A stretch of DNA of 45,317 nucleotides from Hydnum rufescens UP504 (taxonomy: Eukaryota > Basidiomycota > Agaricomycetes > Cantharellales > Hydnaceae), in the NCBI GenBank assembly GCA_014904985.1, contig MU129226.1, positions 4,708-50,024 on the forward strand, written 5' to 3'. Below the pieces are notes generated by a model. It worked only from the letters and a program-made list of their open reading frames with translations. It ran no database searches and was not told the DNA's origin. How positions within the stretch are numbered: the stretch's first letter is position 1; each line of letters opens with the position of its first letter. A program made the position numbers and the translations under genes. Below are positions 29,753 to 42,050 of this stretch, piece after piece.

Positions 29753-32520
29753 TCAAACAAGGGCAAAGAATGAGACATCATCATTTTGTGTGAAGTTGAC
29801 CAGTCTCTCCACTGCAGTATACTCTTTAGAGAACCATGTCCAAAGATTACTGTGTTCCACCTTGCACCGTTCCAACTCCTCTTTACAGTTGATGATCTCC
29901 TGCACAGTACATATCCCTTGCTTGATCAAAGCATCTGCCAACCATGGAGGAAGGACACCATCAGGGAAGTCAGTGACATCACCCCTTGTATCTTCCCATA
30001 TATCCTGATCAACATCCAGTCTGTACAACCCTTCCTTTGAAAGCATTGGTGGAATATAAGCATCCCTTGAGATACTTTTTGATCTCCTTCTATATTCAAC
30101 CATTTCCACCAATGTCACATTGTACTTCTTCATAGTGCCTTCAATCCCAGAGGAGTGGTGCTTCACAGCCTTTTCTACATGTGCCTTCATCTTCTGGTCC
30201 AGTATGCAAGTGGAATGGGTGCGATCCAGAGTTGCAAGCTCAAATTTTCACTCCCTTAACTTTTGGAGGAGTTGTTCCCTAAGAACATGAAGGTTGAGCT
30301 GAAGAGTAATCCATTTATCCTTCTTCAGCTTTGACAACTTCTGGGCAGCAACCCAATCCTGGAGTTTCAGCTCCTCGACCTTCTTTTGTATGTTGTTTTC
30401 AAGGCGCACTACTGAGGCCTTGGTTGATTTAACCTTTTCCTGCCATTCCATAAGCACAGCTTCACTTGCACTGTCCTCTCCAACCATATCATTGCCCTCC
30501 TTTATTAAGTCTTGCAAGTTCTCCCACTGGGCATCTAATGTGGACTGTAGTGAAAGGATACGATCAATGGCATGGGCACCCTGGGTCTGGGACTGCTGGG
30601 ATATTGGCTGACTGTGATAAAGCCGCTGCTCCTTGAATTGTTGGAGGAGATACTCGATAGACTGAAGACCAAGTTTCTCCTGGGCTTCATCCAAATGACG
30701 TTGGGCACGATCAGTGCGATCCCTCAGCCACTTTCCAAAACCCTCTCATTTCCCCTCATCAATGTGTTCCACTTGTAAGTCCAGAAGGAATAGTCAATGG
30801 TGATAGCCTGTCACCCGAAGCCCAGGGATAAGTTGCCTGTAACTCACTCCAAAACTGCTCACACCCTTCTCCATCTGAAAGACCCCAGATCTCATTCTTT
30901 CGAGGGTGGTACCATAGTTGACAGGTCCACTGGTGCCCATATGCATGGAAAATCGATACACCCCACTCCAAACGCCCTGACCACTCTGGCAGAAAGTCCC
31001 ATTTCTTGAGCAATTGGTCTATTTGGCAGCCAATATCATATAAGGCACCAATTCTCCAATGATGGGGCAGATGCTTGATAAGGGCATCAAGAAGGGCAAA
31101 CACATAAAATTGTTTCTCCCCAGCAGTCCACATGTTGGCCAGAAATATGGAATATCATGTCAGCAGAGCATGGCAAGGATGCCAGTGTCACTGAAGTATT
31201 GAGTCGATGCCTTTATTTGATCTCCATCGGCAGCAATGAAAGATTCACCACAGGCACGGTATGTAGAATTTGGCATGTTTAGATTCCTTTTGACTTTATC
31301 TCCTTCCTCTGCTTGCAGATCTTCTCTTTCCACCACCTCATGGGCTTTGCGCTTCTGTCCAGCTCTTGGTTCTCCTCTTCCAGGTCAGATACCTCAGACT
31401 TTTTGCTCCCATGCCTCTAAGGCCTCCTGTGACAGCTCAATCATCCTTGGTGATGTAATGTGTGGGTCCTGGGTTCCAGTCTCTCCTTGATACCCACACA
31501 TGTCTGTCCAAGTCTCACTGTCTTTTCAGCTGGAAGTTCGCATCAATGCAGACAATGGAATCAACCATTAGGCCTCCAATCTCAGCATTGTTACTGCCAA
31601 AGCACAGTGGACACTGAGATTGTAGGTAAATGCTAGGACAATCACGAATGGTGACAGTGTTGACTGTACCCTGTGCATTTGAATAATAGTGCTTGTTGAA
31701 CTGGGGTCTTCACATCAAGCTGGGATGCCAGACATTGATATTGGGGAGTGGGGAGAGACATGAGATTGCCCTCGCGAATGATCTACCAACTTCTCAACCT
31801 CTGCATCAATGAGCTTGACAAGCTGCTGATAGTGGGCCAGGGCATTTGCAAAATGGCGGTGAAATGAATCCCCCATAGCGAAACAATAACCACGGGTCTT
31901 CAAGTACTTGGTAAGAGTTGCTGCCCAGCCTCTTTCATTGGGAGCAATGTGACAGAAAAGCTCTGAGACAAATTCCAGCATATCAAGACTTACAGCCAAT
32001 GTAGGCCAAACCAGGGCACATGGGAAGAAACCACATTGGACTAGCTGGACAGGGGCAGATCTGCATTCACAGACATCCAACATGACATCCTCAATCCATT
32101 CCATATGAACGCAGGTCACCTCCAACGTATGGTGCCTGCTGCTGCACTTGCAAATGAACCTGCCAGACTCATCCAATGAAGAAGAATGGTGCTGCTCCCT
32201 CCTGAAAACTTCATGTAAGGACAAATAAGAGATGGGAGTACGGTATTGTTCCACCAATGCGCCTGGGCATGTTTGTGACAGGCATGGCATGAGCATTTAT
32301 CATCAATGACACTGGCAGTATTGGTCGAGAGAGGGGTAACATCGTACTGAACACTGAGCTGTTCTTGGCTGATGGAATCCTGAAGAGCTGTGTCGATGCC
32401 ATCAATGCCTAGGACAGCATTTGGAAGTACATCACTTGAAATGGTTGGGTTTGCATCTGGATGGGCTTGTTTTTGAGAATTGGAGGCCTCCATCCTTGGT
32501 TGGATGAGCCTCGAAGGCAC
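29753..32520 (-). pseudogene. KDZ (Kyakuja-Dileera-Zisupton) transposase, degraded
   Basis: From the N terminus: a cysteine-rich region (KCSCHACHKH, CPGALVEQYRTPISYLSL, SGRFICKCSSRHHTLEVTC), a segment ending NALAHYQQLVKL, CPLCFGS with IVCIDANFQLKR (about 31520-31625), and CGESFIAADGDQ (about 31240). The core follows, LYDIGCQIDQLLKKWDF and FHAYGHQWTCQLWYHPRK with GLSDGEGCEQFWS (30759-31133), then a long coiled-coil C terminus to 29753. These are characteristic of the KDZ superfamily, common in Agaricomycetes. It is broken by a shift near 32280, shifts near 31150 and 30790, and several TGA stops (for example 30248-30250). Terminal repeats were not located. Confidence 0.9.
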
Positions 32521-32624
32521 AAATGGTCCCAGCTTTCATGTGACCATGGGCAGACATGCAGGACTCCTTCTTTTTAACAGTCCTTATGGCACTGCGAATC
32601 ATTTTGGAAACACTACAAGGGAGG

Positions 32625-33290
32625 GTTAGCTATTGAGAAGATATTACAGCAGAACACTGAACACTTCAACTTACATTAAGAATTGATGCAAGGTATCAAA
32701 ATAAAAGGGCTGGTTCACCAAATTTGTCGATGAGTAGGGATTGTATGGGCACAGTATTTGAGGGAGATGGCAAGTGAGCACTTAGAGAAACCACAGTGAT
32801 TCACTCAACCAAGGGAGTAAGCAGACTTGAGGACGTTGGAGAAACGGACACTGCGACAATGTGACAATGCAGCATTCAACCAAAGATGCGCAGTTGAGGA
32901 ATTTGGGGGTGGACACCACAGACTGGTCACAGTGATTCACTCTGCAAAAGAAAGGAGGTTAGCTATTGAGAAGATATTACAGTGGAACACTGAACACTTC
33001 AACTTACATTGAGAATTGATGCGAGGTATCAAAATAAAAGGGCTGGTTCACCAAATTTGTCAATGAGCAAGGATTGTATGTGTGAAGTATTTGAAGGAGA
33101 TGACAAGTGAGCACTTAGAGAAACCACAGTGATTCACTCAACCAAGGGAGTGAGTGGACTTGAGGACATTGGAGAAATGGACACCACAACAATGCGACAA
33201 TGCAGCATTCAACCAAAGATGCATAGTTGAGGAATTTGGGAGTGGACACCACAGACTGGCCACAGTGATTCACTCTGCAAAAGAGAGTAG
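32625..33290. repeat. 333-bp tandem duplication
   Basis: Two units begin GTTAGCTATTGAGAAGATAT at 32625 and 32958 and are about 95 percent alike by eye. Differences are mostly transitions. No convincing gene lies within. Confidence 0.85.
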
Positions 33291-33399
33291 GACAGAGCTT
33301 GAGGACACTAGAACAATGAGCACTATCACAATGCAACAATGTGACATGTTACAAGCCAGTTACATGCTTGAAGAGTCAGGAAATGTGTACCACAGCTAG

Positions 33400-33935
33400 C
33401 TGCAGTGACCCACTTCACCAAGCACCAAGGATGATGATGCTTTGAAGGTACTGAAAAATGAGTACTATCACAATGTGATTGTATGGCGTTTTATCAGATG
33501 TCAGACTTCTGTAGCCCAACGACTTGGGAAATCATTGAGCTCAAGGGGAGAGGGGAATAGGGTGCTAGTTTAGCTTACCTTGGTGGTGGCAAGACGTGAG
33601 ACAGAATGAAGAAAAAATACGGTAACAAGAGCCAGGAAATGAGTGCCACAGCAAACTGCAGCAGCCTGCTTCACCAAGCACTGAGGACAACAATGTCTTG
33701 AAGGTACTAAAAAACGAGTACTATCACAATGTGATGGTACAGTGTTTTATCAGACGTTGGGATGATGTCTTGAAGATACTGAAAAACAATTAGTATCACA
33801 ATGTGACAGTACCACATTTTATCAGATGACTGCCTTCTGCATGATGGAAACCATTGAGCTCAGGGAGGATGGGATCTAGTGCACTGTTCAGCTTACCTTA
33901 ATGGTGGCAAGACATGAGATAGAAGAAAAAAGGTG
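33400..33935. repeat. Irregular tandem repeats with duplicated splice-donor-like sites
   Basis: Blocks with CTATCACAATGTGA followed by TTTTATCAGA recur near 33460, 33720 and 33800. CTTACCTTGGTGGTGGCAAG (33576) and its variant near 33894 are duplicated. On the - strand they read CCAAGGTAAG, a good donor, so an old - strand gene may have been duplicated here. Confidence 0.5.
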
Positions 33936-34079
33936 GCAACATCTGCCACCTCGTCTTGCCATTGAAGATGTATTTATTATACAAGATTATACAGACATGT
34001 ACAAATATGAGCGTAGTTCACCATGAAACCAATCAAGTGAACAGCATGATGATTACTATGTGTTATATGAGGGAAAGAT

Positions 34080-34215
34080 GGTAGTGATGAGTGAGGAAGA
34101 TGAGACGAAGACAAGATGAAGACGAAGATGAAGAGGGTGGGGACAAAGAGGGGGTGAGGACAAAGATGAGATGAAGACGAAGACGAAGATGAAGATGAAG
34201 ATGAAGATGAAGAGG
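34080..34215. repeat. Purine-rich GAAGATGA simple repeat
   Basis: GATGAAGACGAAGATG-type units run for about 130 bp. The strand is nearly pure purine. Confidence 0.85.
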
Positions 34216-34271
34216 AAACGATGATGAGGCGAGGAGGCTATGGTGATGATGATGACAGGAAGGAATGCAAT

Positions 34272-35190
34272 TTATCTCTCATAATAGGGCTCCCAGAATC
34301 TAGAATCAAGATAGTGTTTGCAACCATTGGAGTTGTCGCCAAACCAATTATAGAGGATAGGTTCACTCGAAGAACCTGCTGATACAATAGGTTTGCTCGA
34401 AGAACCTGCCAATGAATCGATGCGAGGACACTTGGGAGAATGTTCGTTCCCTGAACACTCCATGGCACTCATCGTTGAGGTTGTGGGAATGGTTTCAGAT
34501 GGTGCAGAGATTGCTGGCCAGTGAAAGAAGTGCCTTGGAAACTGGGTAGGAACGACTGTACTGGCCATCACCTTGGGACATGGATTGGCATCCCAGTCCA
34601 CTGCGATTCTCTCAATGAGCTCCCAATCCTTCTTGGAGGGCCGAAAACCCTTCCACCACTGGGGCACAAGACCTGCTGACAAATATGTGCATTTGTCGAA
34701 CATTGTAAAGCCTACCCAAGGCATTAATTGATCAGGGAAACTTTGGAACCCTATAAGAGGTTGAATCAATCATTGAACAATATACATATAGTGATAAACA
34801 CATGTACCAGCCAACTCGAGGGCAACTTCATTGCGAAACTGCCACCTTTACCAGTGTTGTACAAATACCCTTCTTGTCGTGGTTCTCATGATTGCCCACA
34901 AGAGTCTTCGAAATGTGCTCACTGTCTTTGTCAGGAACGCGGAATGCAAGGCTCATGGTGTTATAATCCGATGTGCAATGAAGTGTGATGACACGGAGCC
35001 CGACAACACTACACCACATGATAAACTGACCTAGGCCTCTTGAAATCATGGTTTTTAGATCATCCACACCCAAAAGGATGTTGTTGATGAAGGTGTCGCT
35101 TTCGGGATGGTTGGGGATCTTCATGATAAGAAAGTAGTCATGCAAGTCCTGGGACGGGGTGACCTCAAAGAGCTTTCGTTTTGGCGCCAT
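34272..35190 (-). CDS. Unrecognised two-part gene (MAPKRKLFEVTPSQD...)
   Basis: The first part (35190 to about 34852) reads MAPKRKLFEVTPSQDLHDYF and continues with PNHPESDTFINNILLG and WCSVVGLRVITLH. The second (about 34750-34272) reads LMPWVGFTMFDKCTYLSAG, WWKGFRPSKKDWELIERIA, a Ser/Thr-rich stretch and ends FWEPYYER. An intron 34851-34751 (GTAAAG ... TTATAG) is plausible, but this exact junction shifts the frame, so either another site is used or the gene is damaged. Compact hydrophobic patterns suggest a real protein. No family is recognised. It lies between repeats, so it may be cargo of, or part of, a mobile element. Confidence 0.45.
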
Positions 35191-35486
35191 GAATGAGAGA
35201 TGCAACAATGGTGGTTAGAACCTCTAGAGAAAGTGACACTGTCCAATGTGAGTTCATTTGAGCTTGTTGTGAAGTCCAAGAGTGAGCTGAAGCTCACACT
35301 CAACCTTCAACACAAAGCCTCGATAATTTTGAGGAACCAGGAATACAGGTAGCAGAGCAAGCTCATGCACCTGTAGTCACCGTATCTTGAGGAGCCTGGA
35401 AACCTCTACACAAAATGAAAGTTTGCAGCAAAGTTCCTCAAGTCAGATTTGGTGCTGGCACTTTTGGAAAATTGCGAAACAAAATA

Positions 35487-35980
35487 CTATTCCTTACTGG
35501 GTTATTGCTGCAAAGTGAATAATTGGAGAATTATCTCATCTTCCTCTGCTCTGATGGGGCTGAAACTTGGTAGGTACATAGAAAATAACTATATCCTACA
35601 TATTTGAAAAATTATGAAGGATTCTATCCAAAAATGAGGGAGAAATGGAGGATCCACGTCGAGGTCCCATTTTGCTTCGGCAAATTCCTTCACCTAGTTA
35701 TATTGTACTTGTGTCAAGCAGATCTATTGCTGTGGCTTCATGGCTGGTCTATGCTCTGCCACAAGTGGGGGTCCTGAGTATGTGGCCAGTCTAATTTCGT
35801 TCACACATCATAAAACCATTCCTCATGTGACAGCAGATGTCAACAAGAATTGATGGCACTGTGAGGGAAACAGCAATAACCCAGTGGCGGCAATGGACCC
35901 AGTAAGGAATAGTATGTGAAAAGGTCATATTAAAAGATGGCACCTCTAGCTGTTCTTCAGCCCTATCAGAGCAGAGGAAT
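35487..35980. repeat. Interrupted inverted repeat
   Basis: ATACTATTCCTTACTGGGTT and TCCTCTGCTCTGATGGGGCT (left) have near-complements at about 35869-35977. The right arm holds 18 extra bases. It could be a small foldback or MITE-like element; no target duplication was identified. Confidence 0.55.
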
Positions 35981-36586
35981 GTGATTAAACACTTTTAAAT
36001 TATGGAAAGGGGTAATTCAGTAGTCTCATCGGACCAGTTGCTGGACACCTAGAAGTCAGACACTTGGCCATAACTTCTTTAATTCTTGGCATTTTTGTGT
36101 AAAATCGGGGCCAGCAGCATTGTCTCAATTAGATGCATTGGTCAGTCAATGATGAAGAAAATTCGTGAAGAAATGGCTGTAAAATCCTTCCAAGAAGGCA
36201 ATATTAATATTTGAATTGCTCAATTTCTAGGCTCCTTGCATCACATAGTCATTCCTCAATTGATAGTTGATCCTCTGAGCACTCTAAGTAATCTACTTGC
36301 TTCTTGTGGCCATAGAATTCCCAATATGGGAAGTTGGGATTTCTTGGTACATATTCTGGAGATTGGGCAAGGCCTTGTCACCCAGTTGATGTGGATTCCT
36401 CACAATTCTTCAGAATCCTCACCAATCATGTAAATATTTTGGAATATCAGAGCCATGATTCCAACCTACCAGTACATGAAAAGTGCAGTCTGGAGTATGG
36501 CTGGTGCTACAGTTCAATTAAGCGAAAGTGTCCATCCATAAATTTTTTTTCAATCAGTCTAACCAAATGAATAGTATGACAATGAA
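35981..36586. other. Intergenic, nothing recognised
   Basis: AT-rich sequence without a convincing frame, RNA gene or repeat pair. Confidence 0.5.
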
Positions 36587-37213
36587 TCACAGTGTTTCTA
36601 AGATCTGTTTAAGATGGTCCTTCATGTCTTCAAGTTTTGTTTCGGCCTCATTCTTCCACCGCAGAGCCACCTGAAGTTCCTTGTCCTTTTCCGCCAATCG
36701 TCTTTCAAGTACCACAATGTAATCCTCAAGTTCTTGACATCCCAGGCGGCGACTCTGTGTGGGAGTTGATACTGAGACTGTGTCCTGCCTAGATAATCCC
36801 GATCCCGCAGATAGATGCTGAGCAGAGGATTGTTGTAGGGTGGGTGTGTGTGGATGAATGACAGGGGATTCCTGGTTTTGAGGAGGTGGGGTCCTTGGAA
36901 TGAAGAGGTGAAGATCCTCATCTGACCATCCTGGTTGACATGAATGTAAATACGACTAGATGTAAAAACAATGGATTCTTTACTCCAAAATTTGCATGAT
37001 CGTTTAGGTGCTCCACAAAAATAAAACCCCTTGCCCTGTGATTGCTCTTGAGTTGAGTAGCGATGAAGAGCTAATAGTAAAATTAGTACTTTGGAAGACA
37101 AAGTACAACAGTGATAACAGGTGCACCCAAAAGACTTATGGGTATACAGCCAATCCACGCAATGGCAGACTAGTCTGCCTTCAATGTAGCATAATTTGTC
37201 GGATCTCCACATT
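36587..37213 (-). CDS. GRF-type zinc-finger protein with C-terminal coiled coil
   Basis: An exon (37070-36984) codes EQSQGKGFYFCGAPKRSCKFW. After a 53-nt intron (36983-36931, GTAAAG ... CAACCAG) the frame continues RWSDEDLHLFIPRTPPPQNQ. The joined CKFWRWSDED matches the end of GRF zinc fingers (GR.FY.C ... C.FF.W.DE), which bind single-stranded nucleic acid in other proteins. Residues after a Pro/Ser/Gln-rich linker form a strong coiled coil (LEDYIVVLERRLAEKDKELQ and on) ending at TGA 36587-36589. The upstream exon, probably with the first Cys-x-Cys of the finger (LVCHC), and the start are unresolved; ATG near 37213 is one choice. It lies divergent to the next gene. Confidence 0.6.
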
Positions 37214-37261
37214 GATGGCATAGTGTTCCTCATTCACGGAATCAAATCTGGTGAAAAAGAA

Positions 37262-40200
37262 ATGAAGGCTTCCACCAATGTGACGATTGTGGGCCTTGTC
37301 AAAAGCATGGCCAGTGGTCTTGCTGCCTCCAATGCAGACATGTCCCATGCAATGACTGCCAATCCTATTGATGCAAGTAGGAGTGGCAGTCTTGCTGCCT
37401 CAAGTTCAACATCGGAGATGCTGGCAATGACTTCTCACTCTGTCACTAGCAGAGAGGGAAATCTTGCCTCGTCAAGCTCTGCAAATGGCATCTTGGTGTC
37501 CGACTCCACTGCTCACGCTGGTGGAGAGGGATGTCTGCCTATGGAAGATAAGATACCTTTGACTTGGGATGAAAAAGGAGAGGTCATCCAGTACCCTGTT
37601 GGTTGTCACAACGCAGTTGTGCCATTCTCTCATTGTGTAGTCTGGGGTCTTTCACATGATGCTGTGGCTCAGAAGTTCAGTGAGTTTTATCTCTGATTAT
37701 TAAAATATCAAGTATCGATCCCAATGTCTCATATGTGCATTTTGTAGAAGCACTGTCAAAGGCGACCCGTATCTACAATATATCAGAATGGTCACTGGTG
37801 TACACCAATTCGCTGCAGCATTTTCAGTTTTCGGGACATTGGCATGGTGCCCAAGACATTTACAATGAGGCAGGCGATGCTCCTCAGCCTAGTACCCAAC
37901 CCGGCCCCCTCATTTCTCCCACCGACTTCACAACCATCCCCCATACGTTCAACAAATCGGCCCCATGGTATGCATATATCCCACATTCCCACTTCGATCT
38001 GCCTATGTCAGTTGTCTATAGCATTGTTGGCCGTTGATCTTACCTGGAGCTGAACTACATTTCCCAATGCCAGAAATTCTTCGAAAGATTGGAGACAGTT
38101 TACAAGGGATGGAAGAGTATTGCCACTGATTGGCTAAATGGTGCCAGTCTCCCCAGAACCCCTGTGAAGCCTGATTGGATGAATGATCAATCTATGCAAA
38201 ATGCCTTCACATCCATTGTTGATCAACCCCAGTCTCAATCACATGTCACATCACTCCTCTTCTTTGCATATGAGTGCAACAGTTATGCTTCTTACCTCAT
38301 GCATTGCTATATCAATCGCCTTCTTGCACTATGCAAGGTTCCACATCCTACATTTGGTGTTGACGACTGAGTTGTTGGTGCTGTCTTCAAGGATCCTCTT
38401 GGCTCTGAGGAGGTAAAATGGCGTGATGAGCTTGTAGGAAGGGGCATTCCAGTTTGGGTAGTGCGGGAATTACAGACTCATCAGGATATGTTCCCTGACC
38501 AACATGGCCCAGAAGATATTGCTTTGGCTCAGACACGTGTGGATCAAGCCAAAAGGTCGGCTAAGTCATTGATCCACCACCATATTCATCTCCAAGCCCC
38601 AGTCACTCATGTGGAGCATCCAGTCCCATGGTGGATGCTCCCTCAAGCTTATTATGAGGGGGATAGGGATGAACCATTCATCCAGTCCATTTGGGATTTG
38701 TTTCTCTTTTCAGGATCTATGGGGACCCCTTACCTTGTGAAAGTTTGGCTGGATGACCTTCGTACAGTCTTCAGTCCTGGGGTCTTCCCCAAGCCTTCTG
38801 CTCCTGTCATTTCTCCACCTTCTGCCCCTCTGGCCCCTGAGATCATGATGGGTGATCCATCTCAGTTGAATTTGCCTTCTGCCACTCTGGCACCAGAGAT
38901 CAACATGGATGATCCATATCATTGGAATTCAGATGAAGAAGATGAGGATGACTATGATGATGGGTATGGTGGAGCCAGGGCCAGACGAAGGATAACGGCT
39001 CAAATTGTGGCTGCCCCCGCAAATGCATTGTTTCAGGAGGCTTTTGAAACTGACCACAACTTTCAGGAGTGTGTCAAAAAGAGGAAGAAAGAGGAAGTGG
39101 CGATTGTGAAGCAGCATGCAGCAGCCCAGGCACTTATGGATGCTGCATATGGTGGGGACATTGAGGCACAACTCTCACTGCAGAAAGCGCTGAGAGATGC
39201 TAAAGGAAAAAAAGATCCACACAATGCTCGAGGGAAACCAGCAAAAAATCCTTTTGATATTTATCTTCTCAACCATTACAATTGTGCCTGAATTAAGCCT
39301 CCTTGCCCTCACCATCCTGTTGCTTCAAAGTCTGCCCCTACCCCTGCCCCTGTCTCTATTGAGCCATCAACTTCTGCCTCTGCTGTTCCCTCTGCCTCTG
39401 CTGTTCCCTCTGCCACTTCCCCCATGCCCTCTACTCCCACTGAAATCCCTCCCTCCATCAAGAGCCCCATCATGGCCCCCACTTCTCTGCCCCCTACTCC
39501 TGCTGAAATCTCCCCCTCCACCAACACCAAGAGCCCTGTCATGGGCCCCACTTCCCCTCTGCTCCCTACTCCCACTGCAATCCCACCCTCCACCAAGAGC
39601 CCCACCTCTGCCACACCCCCTGCACATGAACTGCAGTCTCGAGCCTCTTCTGAGATCTCAGATGTCATGAGCCTTGTGCTAGATGAACAGGAGGCCTTTC
39701 CTCTGAGGCCTTCACCCATACCTCGAACCTTGGCTACTTCAGCAGTTCAATATAGTGCTCTGAACTTGCCCAGTAAGTCAAAAGAGATTGAAGGCTCTGG
39801 TGCTCTTGCGAAGTGGACTAAATACCACCCCTCCGATCATGAACATGAATGGGATGAGTGGGAATGCCATGAATGGGAACAATGTGACTGTGATGAATGA
39901 GAACACCATGACTGTGAATGACATGATTGGGATGAGCAAGAATGGCAAGACCAGGAACGATGTGATTGGGATGAGCGAGATCGACATGAGTGAGAGCATG
40001 AGCGGCGACAGATGAGGGAGTATGGCTGTGACCAGGTGGCATGAAGACCAGAGCTGGAGCCTCCTGCTCATCATTCTCATTCTCATGGGCAAGGCCAGAT
40101 GTGTATGTCATATGATGACTTGATGCGATTTGGAGTCACTGGGTCTAGTCAGTATCCAGCAGGGGCCTATGCTACAGCAATGCCCCAACCTCCAACTGGA

Positions 40201-41139
40201 CCATGGTCTTCATGCCCTGCAGGCCCTCCTGCATCAGCCTATGGTCAACAGTCTCCTACAGAACCATGTTCAGGTCATCTGACTATTGCCTCTTCTGCTC
40301 CTCCCATCCCTCCAGCCCCTCCTCTCATTGCATCAGTTATTGCACCTTGTCTCAATGCTGTTCCTCTTAAGTCCTGGCATTGCATTGACATCAGTCCAAT
40401 TAGTGAATTTGACCAGGATGTAGAGTGGGTACTCCAGCTTCGTCAATGGGAGGTTCTTGCTGCTCACAAGAGCAAGCCCACTCAGCACAAGGGTGCTCCC
40501 TATCACATCTTCCTGATGTTCAAGGCAGAGGGCAGGCACAATGCCTGTCAGGAGTACCTCAGGAATGAGCAGAGCCAATATTCGCTGACAGGTGTGGAGG
40601 ATTACATCTGGGAGAAACCACTTCAAAATTTTGTTGGTGTTGTGGACATCTTTTACATCAATCATGTGTATGCCCATGCCTCCTCAGAGGAAGAAGTCTC
40701 TCAACTCCTTGCCATTGGCCCCCCCACTTTGAACAGAGAAAGTTCACTAGGTCAGATCATACTGGACTATGAATGGTATCCCCCTATTCCTGTCGATAAA
40801 AATGCCCTGGTCCCTTGGAAGATGGATGTTGCTGATATTTCGGCATCCTGGTATAGTGCTCATCTTGCCGCAGCACCTGGTGGTTCTGTGACCTGTTGGA
40901 TGCATTGTCTGGAGATGATGATTCTGGCTCACACCGATGGAATGGCTATTGGCAACCTGGTGAAGTCGCACTTCCAGGAGCCAATCTGGCGGACTACCAG
41001 CAGCACGATGGTGGCTGACCTTCATCGGATCGCCAAGTGGACACAGGCAGACATTCGCAAGGAGGGGTCGCAACTCAAGACCCAAGACGCAAGTGAGGAG
41101 ATGTTTGGGCAAATGAAAGGAATGCAATTTGGAGAGTGA
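37262..41139 (+). pseudogene. Very large unrecognised protein (about 1270 codons), seven TGA stops
   Basis: Exon 1 (37262-37679, Ser/Ala-rich) joins exon 2 (37748-41139) across a 68-nt intron (GTGAGT ... TTTTGTAG) with the frame kept. Exon 2 then stays in one frame for 3.4 kb, broken only by TGA at 38035, 38368, 39289, 39898, 39919, 39991 and 40042. Regions: HFQFSGHWHGAQDIYNEA; a helical part (YLELNYISQCQKFFERLE); VEHPVPWWMLPQAYYEGDRD; an acidic patch; a Lys-rich coiled coil; a Pro/Ser/Thr-rich linker (39300-39640); an acidic/Arg-rich low-complexity part (39830-40020); and a globular C terminus (WHCIDISPISEFDQDVEWVL to MKGMQFGE). No family is recognised. It may be a retired accessory gene of a large mobile element. 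Confidence 0.65.
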
Positions 41140-41659
41140 TACTAGACTTGACCTTGGAGCAGCCATGGTATCCTAGCTAAAGCATAGTGTTCTCCATTGG
41201 TACTTGCTTTCCCTCCTACTCATTCTCACAGTGTTACTTATTGTTATCGTGATTCTTATCAGCTTTGTCCCCATCATCCATGTCAGTTCCAATCTTGTGG
41301 TCCACACACTTGCCATCTGTGACCTCGTGGTGCATCCTTGTCATCCCCATCCCTTTCATCTTTGTCTTTGTCATCTCATTTCTCACTGTACTCTCTGCCA
41401 TCATTCCTCCTTATATTCGCTCTCTGTTTTGTATTTTTTTTTGTATTCTCATGAATGTAATGCATTTATGATATGATATTTGTTGACTCTAAACTTGGGG
41501 TGTTGAATGTCAAACTCCGAACGTCAAACTTTGAACTTTAACTCCAGGTTTTGAGGAGGCAACGTGCTCTGTTGCATTGAATCTTCATGCCCATGCTTAC
41601 CAACTGCTGCCTGATGATGACTGCACTTAGCACTCACACCATGTTCACTTCTGTTTTTT

Positions 41660-42050
41660 TTCAAGCAACAAGAACATGAGTTGACAGTCCAGGGAACTCA
41701 CTCTGTTGCATTCCCTACCCTCACTCTACTTGCTTAAGAATGACCAGTAAGAGAACTCGAGGATCTGGGCTCAATGATCCAAAATCTTATGATGTTCAAT
41801 GCCTAGGTGCGTTCTTGGCTCTGGCACATCAACACAACAAGAGTTGACTGTCTGGGACACAGTTTCTTGTGTCTCCACTTTTTCTCTATCTCAAGTAACA
41901 AGATCACAAGTTGGGTGTCCAAGGAACTCGCTCTGTTGCATTCCCTGCATTCACTCCACTCGCTTAACCATGACAAGTGAGCACACTTACAAGAAATCCA
42001 GGTCCAATGACAATGTTCAACATTCAACGCCTATTTGAGTCCACATCATG
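41660..42050 (+). repeat. Two copies of a leader/start region (copies 1 and 2)
   Basis: Copies with CAAGTAACAAGA, GGGAACTC(A/G)CTCTGTTGCA, CCCT.C..TCACTC.ACT and GCTTAA precede ATG at 41740 (MTSKRTRGSG) and 41970 (MTSEHTYKKSR). They are degenerate copies of the leader and first codons of the gene at 44321. Neither frame continues far. Confidence 0.6.

Noticed and set aside
37262..41139. UGA recoded as a sense codon
   Set aside because: Other genes here use TGA, TAA and TAG as ends. TGA-only breaks are restricted to decayed genes and fit CGA deamination.
29753..41139. Classical repeat-induced point mutation (RIP) of the Neurospora type
   Set aside because: Changes centre on CpG, not on CpA as in Neurospora. 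CpG methylation with deamination, known for Agaricomycete transposons, fits better.
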